Shown: piece by piece, positions 34,330 through 43,814 of the stretch
Numbering within the stretch: the stretch's first letter is position 1
Layout: the number at the start of each line of letters is the position of its first letter
Source: Thioclava sp. ES.031
GTDB taxonomy: Bacteria > Pseudomonadota > Alphaproteobacteria > Rhodobacterales > Rhodobacteraceae
Length of the DNA: 64,000 bases
Direction of reading: 5' to 3'
Assembly: GCF_002563775.1 (NCBI RefSeq)
Contig: NZ_PDJO01000001.1
Coordinates: forward strand, 1,932,001 to 1,996,000
Position numbers and translations under genes: made by a program
The notes under the pieces: generated by a model
The model's database searches: none
Told to the model about the DNA's origin: nothing
Seen by the model: only the letters and a program-made list of their open reading frames with translations

Positions 34330-34401
34330 GCGGGCAGGGCGGCGGGCCTCGGTCCGCCGCCCGCCCTTGCCGCTTCGGCGCTTGGCCCCTAAACCTGCGC
34401 C

Positions 34402-34758
34402 ATGCGCATCCTCGAGAACATCATCAGCGACCGCGGCTCGAAATACGCGGTCTCGGGCGGACCTTGCGCCTCGGAAGAGGAGGCCAAGGCTTTCGTCAAG
34501 GAACTCTGCCGGAAGAAGAAATACGCCAAGGCCACGCATAACACCTGGGCGCTTCTGACGGCGGAGGCCCCGGTAAAGAACGACGATGGCGAGGCAGGCG
34601 CGGGCATGGTGATCCTGCGGATGCTCGAGCGCGAAGAGCTTTACGACCACATAATCGTCGTCACCCGCTGGTTCGGCGGCAAGCATCTGGGCGGCGACCG
34701 TTTCCGGCATGTGCAGGAAGCGGTGCGGATCTACCTCGAAGATCTGCGCGCGGGCTGA
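34402..34758 (+). CDS. YigZ/IMPACT N-terminal-domain protein (UPF0029)
   Basis: A 118-residue single-domain protein with the UPF0029 pattern: SDRGSKYAVSGGPCASEEEA, ATHNTWALL, NDDGEAGAGMVILRMLE and the signature VVTRWFGGKHLGGDRF. It lacks the second (C-terminal) domain of E. coli YigZ, so it is a short form. The biochemical role is unknown; IMPACT relatives bind GCN1 in eukaryotes, which does not transfer to bacteria. Confidence 0.85.
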   Translation: MRILENIISDRGSKYAVSGGPCASEEEAKAFVKELCRKKKYAKATHNTWALLTAEAPVKNDDGEAGAGMVILRMLEREELYDHIIVVTRWFGGKHLGGDRFRHVQEAVRIYLEDLRAG

Positions 34759-34767
34759 GACGCGCCG

Positions 34768-36804
34768 CTACCGCAGCGCCAGAACCGGAATATCCGACGC
34801 GGACCTGCCCGAGATCTGGCCCACAGGCTCGGCCACGCCGCCCTTCGCCAGCGCCCCCACGAGATCGGAAACGAGACCTCGCGCCCCCGACCCATCACTT
34901 GGCTCCAGCCCGTCATCGCGGGTGATCGCGCCCATCCAGAGCCGCGCGCCCGACGCATCGGTATAGCGGGTCTGCCACATCCGCAGCCGCGGCAATTTGA
35001 GGGTCGCGCTGCCATCACTGGGACGCGTGAAACCAAGCTCGCTCGGCTCGTTTCTCCAAAACAGCGGCGCAAGCGCGGCGCCGGGGCGCATCGTATCGCG
35101 CGCGGCCCCGAAGGCCGCGCCCGCCAGCGTCTTCAGCGTCGCCGCATCGGCGCGTTGCCAGCCGATCGAACCCAGCGCCGTGGCGATCTGGTCTGAATTC
35201 GACGCCCACAGCGCGATCGACAGCGGAAACTGCCGATCCGCATCAAGCGTCTGCACCCGCAGCGGCGCGTCACGCAGCGCCTGCGGCTCGGACCCTTCCG
35301 AGATCACGATCAGCGGCTGCGCCACGGGCGGCGGGTTCAGCGCTTTGGAATAATCGCGCACCCGCATCGCCGTGAAGCCCACGAGTGCCAGCGTCACGAC
35401 GCCGATCACCCCGATCTGCCAGAGGGGCCGGGCACGCGGAGCCCCGGCCCATCGCGGATAGAGCCACTCGGCCACCGCGACGCCCACCAGCAGGCACATC
35501 GACCCGAGAAGCCAGCCGCCGAGCACGTCGCTCAAATAATGCTCGACCAGATAGAGGCGGCTCAACCCGATCAGCCCGGCAAAGAGCAGCGCCAGAAAGC
35601 TCGCACTCAACGCCCCGAGCCGCGTCAGCCGCCAGAGGATGAAGACGAGCATCCCGAAAAACGCGACCGAGAGCGTCGCGTGGCCCGAGGGGAAACTGCC
35701 CGAGGTCTCGTGGAAATAGCCCAGGATCGACCGTGGCCGTCCGAAGCCCGCCTTCAGGATAATCACCGAGATCAGATCGAGCCCGAGCGAGACCGCGAGC
35801 CCCGCCGCCAGATCGAACCGGCGCAGCCACGCCAGCCAGACAAGCGCCAGAACCAGCAGCGCGGCCACGAGCTGCGTGTCGCCGAGCGCGGTGATCCAGG
35901 TGAATATCTGAATGAGGCCCGGCGTCCAGAACAGCCGCATCAGCGCCGCCAGCCGCGCGTCGATCTGCACGATCGGGTCGCTTTGCAGGAAGTCGAACGA
36001 CAGCCCGACCAGCACCGAGGCAAGGTAGAGGAAGCCGACCACAAGAAGGCTCAGCGGCAGGCCGGAAAACTTGCTCCGATCGAGCCTGCGCGCGATCCAT
36101 GCCGCCGTTTTCGGGTGGCGCCCGCCCCAGCTGTCGACGCGGGGATGGCGGGCGACCTCGTCCATCAAGCCACCTGCCATCTCCAGCAAATGCGGCACCG
36201 CCCGGTCGAGCCGCCGCAGGGTCCAGATCACGACCGCCGTCGTCAGCAAAAACCCGAGCAGGAAAAGGGTGGTACGCGTCATCAGCGGGCTGACCTTGGT
36301 CAGGGCGAGGCCCAAAACATAGCCCAGCCCGACAAAGACGATCGCATAGGGAAAGCCGCTTACGATGTTCCAGAGCCGAAAGCGCGTAGGGCCCAGTTTG
36401 CCAAGCGCTGCCGCGAAGGGCACATACCCCGCCAAGCGCCCTTCAAAGCGCCCGAGAATGAGCGCCGCGCCCCCGCGCCGGTCGATCAGACGCGCGGCCC
36501 GCAGGCAGCTTTCCGACCCTTCGACATTCCAGCGCCCCAGCCGGCCGCGCCGCGCATGATGGCCGAGCCACCAGCTCGCCTCACCGCCGAGGCTCGAACC
36601 GATGGCCGCAAACCAGATCAGATCGGTGAGATCGAGTATCCCCTGCTGCACCAACACGCCGCCGAGGACGACGATCAACGTGCCCGGCAGGAAGAGTCCC
36701 GTGACCAGAAACGCCTCGAGCGCCGCCGCCACCGCGAAGACCCAATAGCCCGCAGATCCCAGCGCGGCGAGTGAGGGGAGCAGGTCGGGCAGGGCATCGG
36801 GCAT
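34768..36804 (-). CDS. DedA-PAP2-LssY-type three-domain membrane phosphatase
   Basis: 678 residues. The N-terminal DedA/VTT domain (about 1-200) has the re-entrant motif GRFEGRLAGYVPFAAALG. Next is a PAP2 phosphatase domain with all catalytic motifs: Lys351...GRP (355-357), PSGH (372-375) and SR (415-416)...His422. The soluble C-terminal part (about 490-678) starts with PLIVISEGSEP and resembles the LssY C-terminal domain. The DedA part probably moves a lipid and PAP2 dephosphorylates a lipid-linked (pyro)phosphate. The gene begins one base after the mprF stop, so both are read together. Confidence 0.87.
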   Translation of the reverse strand: MPDALPDLLPSLAALGSAGYWVFAVAAALEAFLVTGLFLPGTLIVVLGGVLVQQGILDLTDLIWFAAIGSSLGGEASWWLGHHARRGRLGRWNVEGSESCLRAARLIDRRGGAALILGRFEGRLAGYVPFAAALGKLGPTRFRLWNIVSGFPYAIVFVGLGYVLGLALTKVSPLMTRTTLFLLGFLLTTAVVIWTLRRLDRAVPHLLEMAGGLMDEVARHPRVDSWGGRHPKTAAWIARRLDRSKFSGLPLSLLVVGFLYLASVLVGLSFDFLQSDPIVQIDARLAALMRLFWTPGLIQIFTWITALGDTQLVAALLVLALVWLAWLRRFDLAAGLAVSLGLDLISVIILKAGFGRPRSILGYFHETSGSFPSGHATLSVAFFGMLVFILWRLTRLGALSASFLALLFAGLIGLSRLYLVEHYLSDVLGGWLLGSMCLLVGVAVAEWLYPRWAGAPRARPLWQIGVIGVVTLALVGFTAMRVRDYSKALNPPPVAQPLIVISEGSEPQALRDAPLRVQTLDADRQFPLSIALWASNSDQIATALGSIGWQRADAATLKTLAGAAFGAARDTMRPGAALAPLFWRNEPSELGFTRPSDGSATLKLPRLRMWQTRYTDASGARLWMGAITRDDGLEPSDGSGARGLVSDLVGALAKGGVAEPVGQISGRSASDIPVLALR

Positions 36805-36805
36805 T

Positions 36806-39412
36806 TCAGTCCTTTGTCAGCAAATTGCGCGCGCCGCCGGAGATCAGCAGGGTGATTTCGGTGAGCGCGAGATAGGGGGAGGTGCCGGGCGGAAGCGCGA
36901 CGTAATGGGGCCGCCATTCAGGCCGGAATTTCTGTTTGAAACGACGTAACCCCTCGAAGTTATAGAAACTTCCGCCGTGACGATAGATCAGATTGCCAAG
37001 GCGGCTGGTCAGCCGCGCAGAGGCGCGATCGGGCAGGCCCGCAAGTGGCGCGAGGCCAAGGCTGAGTTTGGTTGCGCCGCGGTCGCGCAGCGCCTCGATC
37101 AGGCCGATGAACAGGAATTGCATGACGCCGTCGGCGGCCTCCGGGCGATACCGCATCAGGTCGATCGCGAAATGCCGTGCGCCCGGCCCGCCCAGAAGGT
37201 TCGCGAAACCGAGGATGTCACCGCCGCGTCGGATCAGCGCGATTTCGCAATGATTGAGGTAACGCGGATCGAAACGGCCGATGGAGAACCCTTTCTCGCG
37301 GCCTTTTTGGCCTGCCAGCCACGCGTCGGAGACCTCGCGCAGCGTCGCGATCAGCTCGGGCGCATGGGGCGGGGCGGCGATCTCGAGCGTGAAACCGTCG
37401 CGCAGGGCGCGGTTCTGCTCGGCCCGCATCGTCTTGAACTTCGGCCCCGTGAGCGAGAATTTCTGAAGGTCGACCACGGCCTCCTCGCCGATCTTGTGCA
37501 GCGCGTAGCCCATCTCAATCCAGAGCGGCAGGTTCTTCGTCGAGACCTCGTAGAACACGGGGGTGAGCCCCTCGCTCACCGCGCGTTCGTGAAACTCCCA
37601 AGCCAGTTGCCGCGCCACCTCGGGCGGGCCGACGGGATCGCCGAGCACGACCCGCATCCCGCCGCGCTGCGCATACATCAGGAAGGCCGCGCGGTCGGGC
37701 GAGAACATCACGCTCTTGTCGCCCGTGAGCGCGAACCAGCCCTGCGGCACGTCTTGGGCTGCAAGGATTTCGGCAACCGAGGCGTCCTGCTCGGGATCGG
37801 GGGAGAGCGCGAAGCGGCGCATCGGGCGCAGCGTGAGCCACAGAAGGAAGCCAAGGAGCAGAGCGCTGATCAGCAGCCCCGCTCGCAGTGCCCGCGGTGT
37901 CGGCGATTGGGCGGTGAAATCGAGCCAGAGCGCGTTCGAATAGGGATGCGCCGCATAGGCGAGGAAGAAGAACACCGCCGCCGACGCGACCATCCCCGTG
38001 ATCACCGCGAACCAGAGCGGCCCGTAGCCGCCTTCGGTGAGGGCCGCGCGGCGATGAAAGGCACGGCGAAATGGCAGCAGCACCAGCGCGGCGAGCGTCA
38101 GGACCACCGCGTTGTCGATGTCGAGATTGGCCGCCAGCACCGAGATCACACCCAACATCAGACCGGCGAGCACCAGCCAATAGGCCAGCCGCACCCGCCG
38201 CACCAAGCCATGCGACAGCACGATCAGAAGGACACCGGCCAGCGCGCAAAGCTGCGTTCCGCCCTCGGCCAGCATCGCGGTGATCAGCCCCGGCTCGCCG
38301 CCCTGTCGGCCCAGCACGGGCATCAGCGCGACGATCACCATCCAGAAGCCGAGGCCCAGCACCGCGACCCCGGCGATCCGGGGGGCGAGCCCCTCGATAC
38401 CGCTGATCACCGGGCGCATCGGCTCTGATATTTCGCCGAAGACGCGCGTGGCCCAGCCGCCTGCGAGCCGCGCCTCGTTCAGCGAAACCACGACGAAGGC
38501 GATCACGAAGGGCAGCAGGAAATAGATCATGCGGAAGGCGAGAAGACCGGCTGCCGCCTCGCCCAGGGGCACGCCCGCGGGCAGGGCGGCGATCACGACC
38601 GTCTCGAACACGCCGACGCCGCCGGGGACGTGGCTGAGGATGCCGACCATGCTCGCCGCGGCGTAGATCGCGACGAAACTCGCGAAGGGCTGGGTGCCCG
38701 CGGGCATCAGCACCCAAAGCGCGCCCGCGGCCATGGTCGAGTCGAACAGCGCCACGCCGAGCTGGCCGATCAGGATGCGCGGCGCGGGCATCGCGATCTC
38801 GCGCTCGCGAATGCGCAGGGCGCGCCCGGTATAAGAGAGCCAGAAGGCGCCGCCCAGAAGCAGTGCCGTCGCCGCCAGTGCGCCCATTCGGATCAGGGCC
38901 TCCGGCGCGGAAATGACGCCCGCGAGCGCTGCCGGATGCACGCAGAGCGCCAGAGCGCCCACCATCGTCAGCCCAAGCCCCATCGCCAGCGCGATATAGG
39001 ACGACAGCGCCGCGACTTCGAAGGCGTTCAGACCTGCGGCGGAATAGATGCGGTAGCGCACGGCCCCGCCCGAGATCACGCTGATCCCGACCGTGTTGCC
39101 GAAGGCGTAGCCCAGAAACCCGCCAAGTGCGACGGTGAGCAGCGGAAGCTGTTTGCCAAGGTAATGCAGCGCCCAGAAATCGTAGCCCACCAGCGCCAGA
39201 TAGCCCAAAGCGGTCGCGCCCACAGCCGCGCCGAGCGAGGGCCACGGCGTCGCCTTGATCTGCGCGATCACCTGATGGACGTCGATGCTCGCGAGAAGAT
39301 GATGCAGCGCCCACAGCCCCATCAGGAACAGCACGAGCCCGAGCGCAATCGGCCAGAGAATCTTCACACGCGACTGGAGTGGGGCAGGTTGCGCCGGATC
39401 AGCGAGAGCCAT
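36806..39412 (-). CDS. mprF: Phosphatidylglycerol lysyltransferase / flippase MprF
   Basis: Adds an amino acid (usually lysine) from aminoacyl-tRNA to phosphatidylglycerol and flips the product outward, lowering surface charge and protecting against cationic peptides. The 868 residues include an N-terminal flippase region with about 14 helices (GNTVGISVISGGAVRYR, SHVPGGVGVFETV). The C-terminal cytosolic synthase domain (about 540-868) has RGGMRVVLGDPVG, FKTMRAEQNRAL and LRRFKQKFRPEW. It is the first gene of a two-gene operon with the DedA-PAP2 protein. Confidence 0.94.
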   Translation of the reverse strand: MALADPAQPAPLQSRVKILWPIALGLVLFLMGLWALHHLLASIDVHQVIAQIKATPWPSLGAAVGATALGYLALVGYDFWALHYLGKQLPLLTVALGGFLGYAFGNTVGISVISGGAVRYRIYSAAGLNAFEVAALSSYIALAMGLGLTMVGALALCVHPAALAGVISAPEALIRMGALAATALLLGGAFWLSYTGRALRIREREIAMPAPRILIGQLGVALFDSTMAAGALWVLMPAGTQPFASFVAIYAAASMVGILSHVPGGVGVFETVVIAALPAGVPLGEAAAGLLAFRMIYFLLPFVIAFVVVSLNEARLAGGWATRVFGEISEPMRPVISGIEGLAPRIAGVAVLGLGFWMVIVALMPVLGRQGGEPGLITAMLAEGGTQLCALAGVLLIVLSHGLVRRVRLAYWLVLAGLMLGVISVLAANLDIDNAVVLTLAALVLLPFRRAFHRRAALTEGGYGPLWFAVITGMVASAAVFFFLAYAAHPYSNALWLDFTAQSPTPRALRAGLLISALLLGFLLWLTLRPMRRFALSPDPEQDASVAEILAAQDVPQGWFALTGDKSVMFSPDRAAFLMYAQRGGMRVVLGDPVGPPEVARQLAWEFHERAVSEGLTPVFYEVSTKNLPLWIEMGYALHKIGEEAVVDLQKFSLTGPKFKTMRAEQNRALRDGFTLEIAAPPHAPELIATLREVSDAWLAGQKGREKGFSIGRFDPRYLNHCEIALIRRGGDILGFANLLGGPGARHFAIDLMRYRPEAADGVMQFLFIGLIEALRDRGATKLSLGLAPLAGLPDRASARLTSRLGNLIYRHGGSFYNFEGLRRFKQKFRPEWRPHYVALPPGTSPYLALTEITLLISGGARNLLTKD

Positions 39413-39559
39413 CTTGTATTTCCACGTTTTTCCTATCTCTGGCGGGACAATCGCAGAAGGAATTTATGGCCTTGTTAAAATTCCATAGGAAATCGTCCCG
39501 AACGCACCTTATCTGCCGAGACCGCGCGACTGGCCAGAGAGAGAAAGCAGAAACACACG

Positions 39560-39589
39560 CGGCGCCGAGAGCAAACGCTCCCGACGCCG
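39560..39589 (-). terminator. Terminator-like hairpin after the alpha-glucosidase gene
   Basis: On the minus-strand RNA CGGCGUCGGGAGC pairs with GCUCUCGGCGCCG around GUUU: 13 pairs, two of them G-U. The same bases on the plus-strand RNA give two A-C mismatches, so the structure belongs to the minus-strand transcript that leaves the alpha-glucosidase gene. A U-rich stretch follows. Confidence 0.6.
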
Positions 39590-39651
39590 TCATGGGTCCA
39601 AGAGGCGGCGGCAGATCCTGTTCCGGTCCTGTCCGCCGCGTTTATGGTGCC

Positions 39652-41238
39652 TCAGAGCTTCACCCAGGCCGCGCCATTCGGGCCGAGCGACAGCGTGCCG
39701 TCCTCCAGCGTCGCGGCGAGGCACGGCCCGACGAGTTCGCCCTCGGCTTCGAGCGTCACCGGATCGGGGCCGAGGTTAAAGTAGCAGGCGAATTTCACCG
39801 CGCCATCGTCGCGGATGAAGCCGAGTACCGGATCGGGCAGGTCGAGGAAGGTGGACGTCCCCTCGCGCAGCACCGGGTTTTCCTTCCGGAAGGCCAGAAC
39901 TCGGCGGTAATAGGCAAGCACCGAGCCCTCATCGGCCTCTTCCAGCGCAACGGCGCGCGCCGCTTGCGGCGGCTTCACCGGCAGCCACGGCTTGACCTTG
40001 GAGAAGCCCGCATGCGCGCTCTCGTCCCAGACCATCGGCGTGCGGCAACCATCGCGCCCCTTGTTCTCGGGCCAGAAACGCAGGCCGGGCGGGTCGGTCA
40101 GCTCGTGATATTCCATCTCGGTCTCGGTCTGGCCGAGTTCCTCGCCCTGATAGATCCCGATCGTGCCCTGGAAAGACGCGAGCATCGCGATGGCCAGCCG
40201 TGCGATGCTGCCCTCGGTGCCGTATTTCGCCCAACGGGTGACGTGGCGCTGCACGTCGTGGTTCGAGAAGGACCAGCTCGGCCAGCCGTCCGGCGCGCCC
40301 TTGAAGAAGCCCTCGATCTTGCCGCGGAAATGCGCGGGCGAGAATTTCGGCCCCAGCATGTCGAAACTGTAGGCCATGTGCAGACGGTCATCGCCGCGGG
40401 TGTATTCTTCCATGATGCCCAAGGCGCGATGCGGCGCTTCGCCCACTTCGCCGATCAACGTGCGCGCCTCGTAGTCGTCCATCACGGCGCGCATCTTCTT
40501 GAGGAAGGGGATGTTCTCGGGGCGGTTCTTGTCGAACTCGTGATCCTGCATGTCGTAGGTCGAGACCGGCGGCCAGCGCTCGGGATCGGGATCCATCGCC
40601 GGGTTGTCGCGCAGCTCGGGGTCGTGGAAGTAGTAGTTCACCGTATCGAGGCGGAAGCCATCGACGCCGCGATCCAGCCAGAAGCGGAACACGTCGAGCA
40701 ATTCTTCCTGCACCTCGGGATTGTGCAGGTTCAGGTCGGGTTGCTCGATCAGGAAATTATGCAGGTAATACTGGCCGCGTTCGGGGGCGTATTCCCACGA
40801 CGAGCCGCCGAACACCGCCTGCCAGTTATTGGGCGGGCTGCCATCGGGCTTGGGGTCGGCCCAGACATACCAGTCCTTCTTCGCGCCGCCTTTCTTGGCG
40901 TCCTTGAACCACGGGTGCTGATCCGAGCTGTGCGAGATCACCTGATCAATCACGACTTTCAGGCCCAGCTCATGGGCGCGCGCCACCAGCGCGTCGAAAT
41001 CCTCCAGCGTGCCGAATTGCGGATCGATGCCGCGATAATCGGAGACGTCATAGCCCATATCCGCCATCGGCGAGGTGAAGATCGGCGACAGCCAGATCGC
41101 ATCGACGCCCAGCGAGGCGACATGATCGAGCCTGCGCGTGATCCCCTTCAGATCGCCGATCCCGTCGCCCGAGTCGTCTTGAAAGCTGCGCGGATAAATC
41201 TGGTAGATAACCGCCCCGCGCCACCAATCCTTTGCCAT
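39652..41238 (-). CDS. GH13 alpha-glucosidase
   Basis: Hydrolyses terminal alpha-glucosidic bonds of small maltooligosaccharides in the cytoplasm (AglA-like). The 528-residue (beta/alpha)8 enzyme has all GH13 regions: DQVISHSSDQHPWF (region I), GFRLDTVNYY with the Asp nucleophile (II), LIGEVGEA with the Glu acid (III) and FSNHDVQRH (IV). The start MAKDWWRGAVIYQIYPRSF is typical of oligo-1,6-/alpha-glucosidases. It is divergent from the glycogen operon and would finish degradation of oligomers released by GlgX and GlgP. Confidence 0.92.
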   Translation of the reverse strand: MAKDWWRGAVIYQIYPRSFQDDSGDGIGDLKGITRRLDHVASLGVDAIWLSPIFTSPMADMGYDVSDYRGIDPQFGTLEDFDALVARAHELGLKVVIDQVISHSSDQHPWFKDAKKGGAKKDWYVWADPKPDGSPPNNWQAVFGGSSWEYAPERGQYYLHNFLIEQPDLNLHNPEVQEELLDVFRFWLDRGVDGFRLDTVNYYFHDPELRDNPAMDPDPERWPPVSTYDMQDHEFDKNRPENIPFLKKMRAVMDDYEARTLIGEVGEAPHRALGIMEEYTRGDDRLHMAYSFDMLGPKFSPAHFRGKIEGFFKGAPDGWPSWSFSNHDVQRHVTRWAKYGTEGSIARLAIAMLASFQGTIGIYQGEELGQTETEMEYHELTDPPGLRFWPENKGRDGCRTPMVWDESAHAGFSKVKPWLPVKPPQAARAVALEEADEGSVLAYYRRVLAFRKENPVLREGTSTFLDLPDPVLGFIRDDGAVKFACYFNLGPDPVTLEAEGELVGPCLAATLEDGTLSLGPNGAAWVKL

Positions 41239-41293
41239 GAATCGCTCCTCTTTCAGTTTCCTGTTGCCCGTTATCGCGGCAAGGATAGAATTG

Positions 41294-41303
41294 TTAGCGC
41301 AAA
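41294..41303. promoter_or_regulatory. Possible LacI-family operator in the aglA/glg divergent region
   Basis: TTAGCGCAAA (extended TTGTTAGCGCAAACGG) is an imperfect palindrome centred on GCGC, like operators of LacI-family sugar regulators. It sits between the divergent starts of the alpha-glucosidase and glgP. No regulator gene is in the window, so this is a weak call. Confidence 0.3.
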
Positions 41304-41404
41304 CGGCAACCGCCGCTCGGGCCGTTTCTGCGCCTTCGCTTGACCTTGAGCAGGGGGCGGCTCATCAATCAATTGCTATCTGACGAGTTCCGGAGACCTC
41401 CCCC

Positions 41405-43801
41405 TTGAAAGACACCCAATTGCCCAGTGCCGAGACAGTTCGCGAAGAAATTCTGCACCACATCACTTTTTCGATGGGCAAGGATCCCGACCACGCCTCG
41501 GTCTATGACTGGCGCATGGCGCTGTCTCTGGCGATCCGCGACCGGGTCGTGGCGCCGTGGTTCGCAGCGACCCGGCGGACATGGGAAGAGGGGCGCAAGC
41601 GGGTCTATTACCTCTCGATGGAATTCCTGATCGGGCGGATGCTGGAAGATGCCGCGATCAACCTCGGTCTGCGCGCCACCTGCCGCGAGGCGATGGAAGG
41701 CTTGGGTCAGGACTGGGAGGCCGTGGTCGAGAACGAACCCGACGCCGCGCTCGGCAATGGCGGGCTAGGGCGGTTGGCCGCGTGCTACATGGAGAGCATG
41801 GCGACGCTGGGCTGTCCCGGCTACGGCTACGGCATCCGCTATGAACACGGTCTCTTCAAGCAGCGCTTCGAGGGCGGGCGTCAGGTCGAGACGCCGGAGG
41901 ACTGGCTCAAGCAGCGCCACCCGTGGGAATTCGAGCGGCCTGAGGCGGCCTATGAGATCGGCTTCAAGGGCCATGTCGAGACCGTGGACGGCAAACCGCA
42001 ATGGGTGCCGGGCGAGACCGTTCTGGCCGAGGCCTATGACATGCCGATCATCGGCTGGGAGGGCAAGTGGGCGAACACGCTGCGGCTGTGGTCGGCCAAG
42101 CCCACCGAGCAGTTCGACCTCGCGCGCTTCAACCACGGCGATTACGCCGCCGCCGCCGAACCCGAGGCGCTGGCGCGCACGCTATCCCGCGTGCTCTATC
42201 CCGATGACACGACCTATGCGGGCAAGGAATTGCGCCTCAAGCAGGAGTATTTCCTGACTTCTGCGGCGCTGCAGGACATCATGCGCCGCCATCTGGTCGC
42301 CGGGCACACGATCGAGGAACTGCCCGAGTTCGTTGCGATCCAGATGAACGACACGCATCCGGCGATCGCGGGGCCGGAGCTGATCCGTATCCTTACCGAT
42401 CTGCATGACATGGAGTTCGACGCCGCGCTCGACATCACGATGCAATGTCTGGGCTACACCAATCACACGCTGCTGCCCGAGGCGCTGGAACGTTGGGCGA
42501 CCTATCTGATGGGCACGGTTCTGCCGCGCCATATGCAGATCATCGAGAAGATCGACAGCTGGCACCGCCGCAAATTCCCCAAACGCGCGCATTACGTGGG
42601 CATCGTGAAGCATCAGGAGGTGCGGATGGGCGAGCTGGCCTTCATCACCTCGCATAAGGTCAACGGGGTCTCGGCGCTCCATACCGAGCTGATCAAGCGC
42701 AACCTCTTTCCTGAACTCGACCGGCTGCATCCGGGGCGCATCATCAACCAGACGAACGGGATCACGCCGCGCCGCTGGCTGCGCATGGCCAATGGCGAGC
42801 TGTCGCATCTGATCATCGACACGATCGGCGATGGCTGGGAGGCCGATCTCGACAAGCTGCGCGGGCTGGAGGCTTACGCCGAGGATGCGAGCTTCCGCGA
42901 CGCTTTCATGGCCGCGAAACGGCGCAACAAGGTGCATCTGGCGGATTGGGTGCGCGACACCCAAGGGATCACCCTCGACCCCGATGCGATCTTCGACATT
43001 CAGGTCAAGCGCATCCACGAATACAAGCGCCAGCTGCTCAACATCCTGCAGACCATCGCCGAATGGCACGCGATCCGCGAGAACCCGCAGGCCGAGTTCC
43101 AACCGCGCGTGAAGATCTTCGGCGGCAAGGCGGCGCCGGGCTATCACACGGCCAAGCAGATCATCCGGCTGATCAATGACGTGGCCGAGGTGGTCAATAA
43201 CGACCCTTATGTCGATGGGCGTCTCAAGATCGTCTATCCGCCGAACTACAACGTCTCCATGGCCGAGCGCCTGATCCCGGCGGCGGACCTGTCAGAGCAG
43301 ATCTCGACCGCGGGCAAGGAAGCCTCCGGCACCGGCAACATGAAGTTCGCATTGAACGGCGCGCTGACCATCGGCACGCTCGATGGCGCGAATGTGGAAA
43401 TTCGTGAACAGGTGGGCGCGGAGAACTTCTTCCTCTTCGGCATGACCGCCGACGAGGTGATGGAGCGCCGCCGCGATCCCGAACATGCGCGCCACGCGAT
43501 CCTTGCAAGCCAGCCTTTGCAGGACGTGCTGCAGATGATCGCCGAGGGACGGTTTTCTCCTGAGGAACCAGAACGCTATCACGATCTTGTTCATAATATG
43601 TGGCATAGCGATTATTTCCTCGTCGCTTCCGATTTCGAGGCCTACCGGAGCGCCCAGAAAGAGGTGGACACGGCCTTCGCCGATCGCGCAGGCTGGGCGA
43701 AGATGGCTGTTTTGAACACCGCGCGGATGGGGTTCTTCTCCTCCGACCGGGCGATCAAGGGCTACATGGACGAGATCTGGACCACGCAATCGGCCCTGTG
43801 A
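41405..43801 (+). CDS. glgP: Glycogen/starch/alpha-glucan phosphorylase
   Basis: Releases glucose-1-phosphate from glycogen outer chains with phosphate and PLP. The 798-residue GT35 enzyme carries YYLSMEFLIGR, NGGLGRLAACYMESM, VAIQMNDTHPAI and the PLP-site signature KEASGTGNMKFALNG. It opens with TTG 41405 eight bases after a GGAG; the next in-frame ATG would remove conserved N-terminal sequence. It is first in the operon glgP-B-C-A-X-pgm. Confidence 0.96.
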   Translation: MKDTQLPSAETVREEILHHITFSMGKDPDHASVYDWRMALSLAIRDRVVAPWFAATRRTWEEGRKRVYYLSMEFLIGRMLEDAAINLGLRATCREAMEGLGQDWEAVVENEPDAALGNGGLGRLAACYMESMATLGCPGYGYGIRYEHGLFKQRFEGGRQVETPEDWLKQRHPWEFERPEAAYEIGFKGHVETVDGKPQWVPGETVLAEAYDMPIIGWEGKWANTLRLWSAKPTEQFDLARFNHGDYAAAAEPEALARTLSRVLYPDDTTYAGKELRLKQEYFLTSAALQDIMRRHLVAGHTIEELPEFVAIQMNDTHPAIAGPELIRILTDLHDMEFDAALDITMQCLGYTNHTLLPEALERWATYLMGTVLPRHMQIIEKIDSWHRRKFPKRAHYVGIVKHQEVRMGELAFITSHKVNGVSALHTELIKRNLFPELDRLHPGRIINQTNGITPRRWLRMANGELSHLIIDTIGDGWEADLDKLRGLEAYAEDASFRDAFMAAKRRNKVHLADWVRDTQGITLDPDAIFDIQVKRIHEYKRQLLNILQTIAEWHAIRENPQAEFQPRVKIFGGKAAPGYHTAKQIIRLINDVAEVVNNDPYVDGRLKIVYPPNYNVSMAERLIPAADLSEQISTAGKEASGTGNMKFALNGALTIGTLDGANVEIREQVGAENFFLFGMTADEVMERRRDPEHARHAILASQPLQDVLQMIAEGRFSPEEPERYHDLVHNMWHSDYFLVASDFEAYRSAQKEVDTAFADRAGWAKMAVLNTARMGFFSSDRAIKGYMDEIWTTQSAL

Positions 43802-43814
43802 ACCAAGGAGCGCT

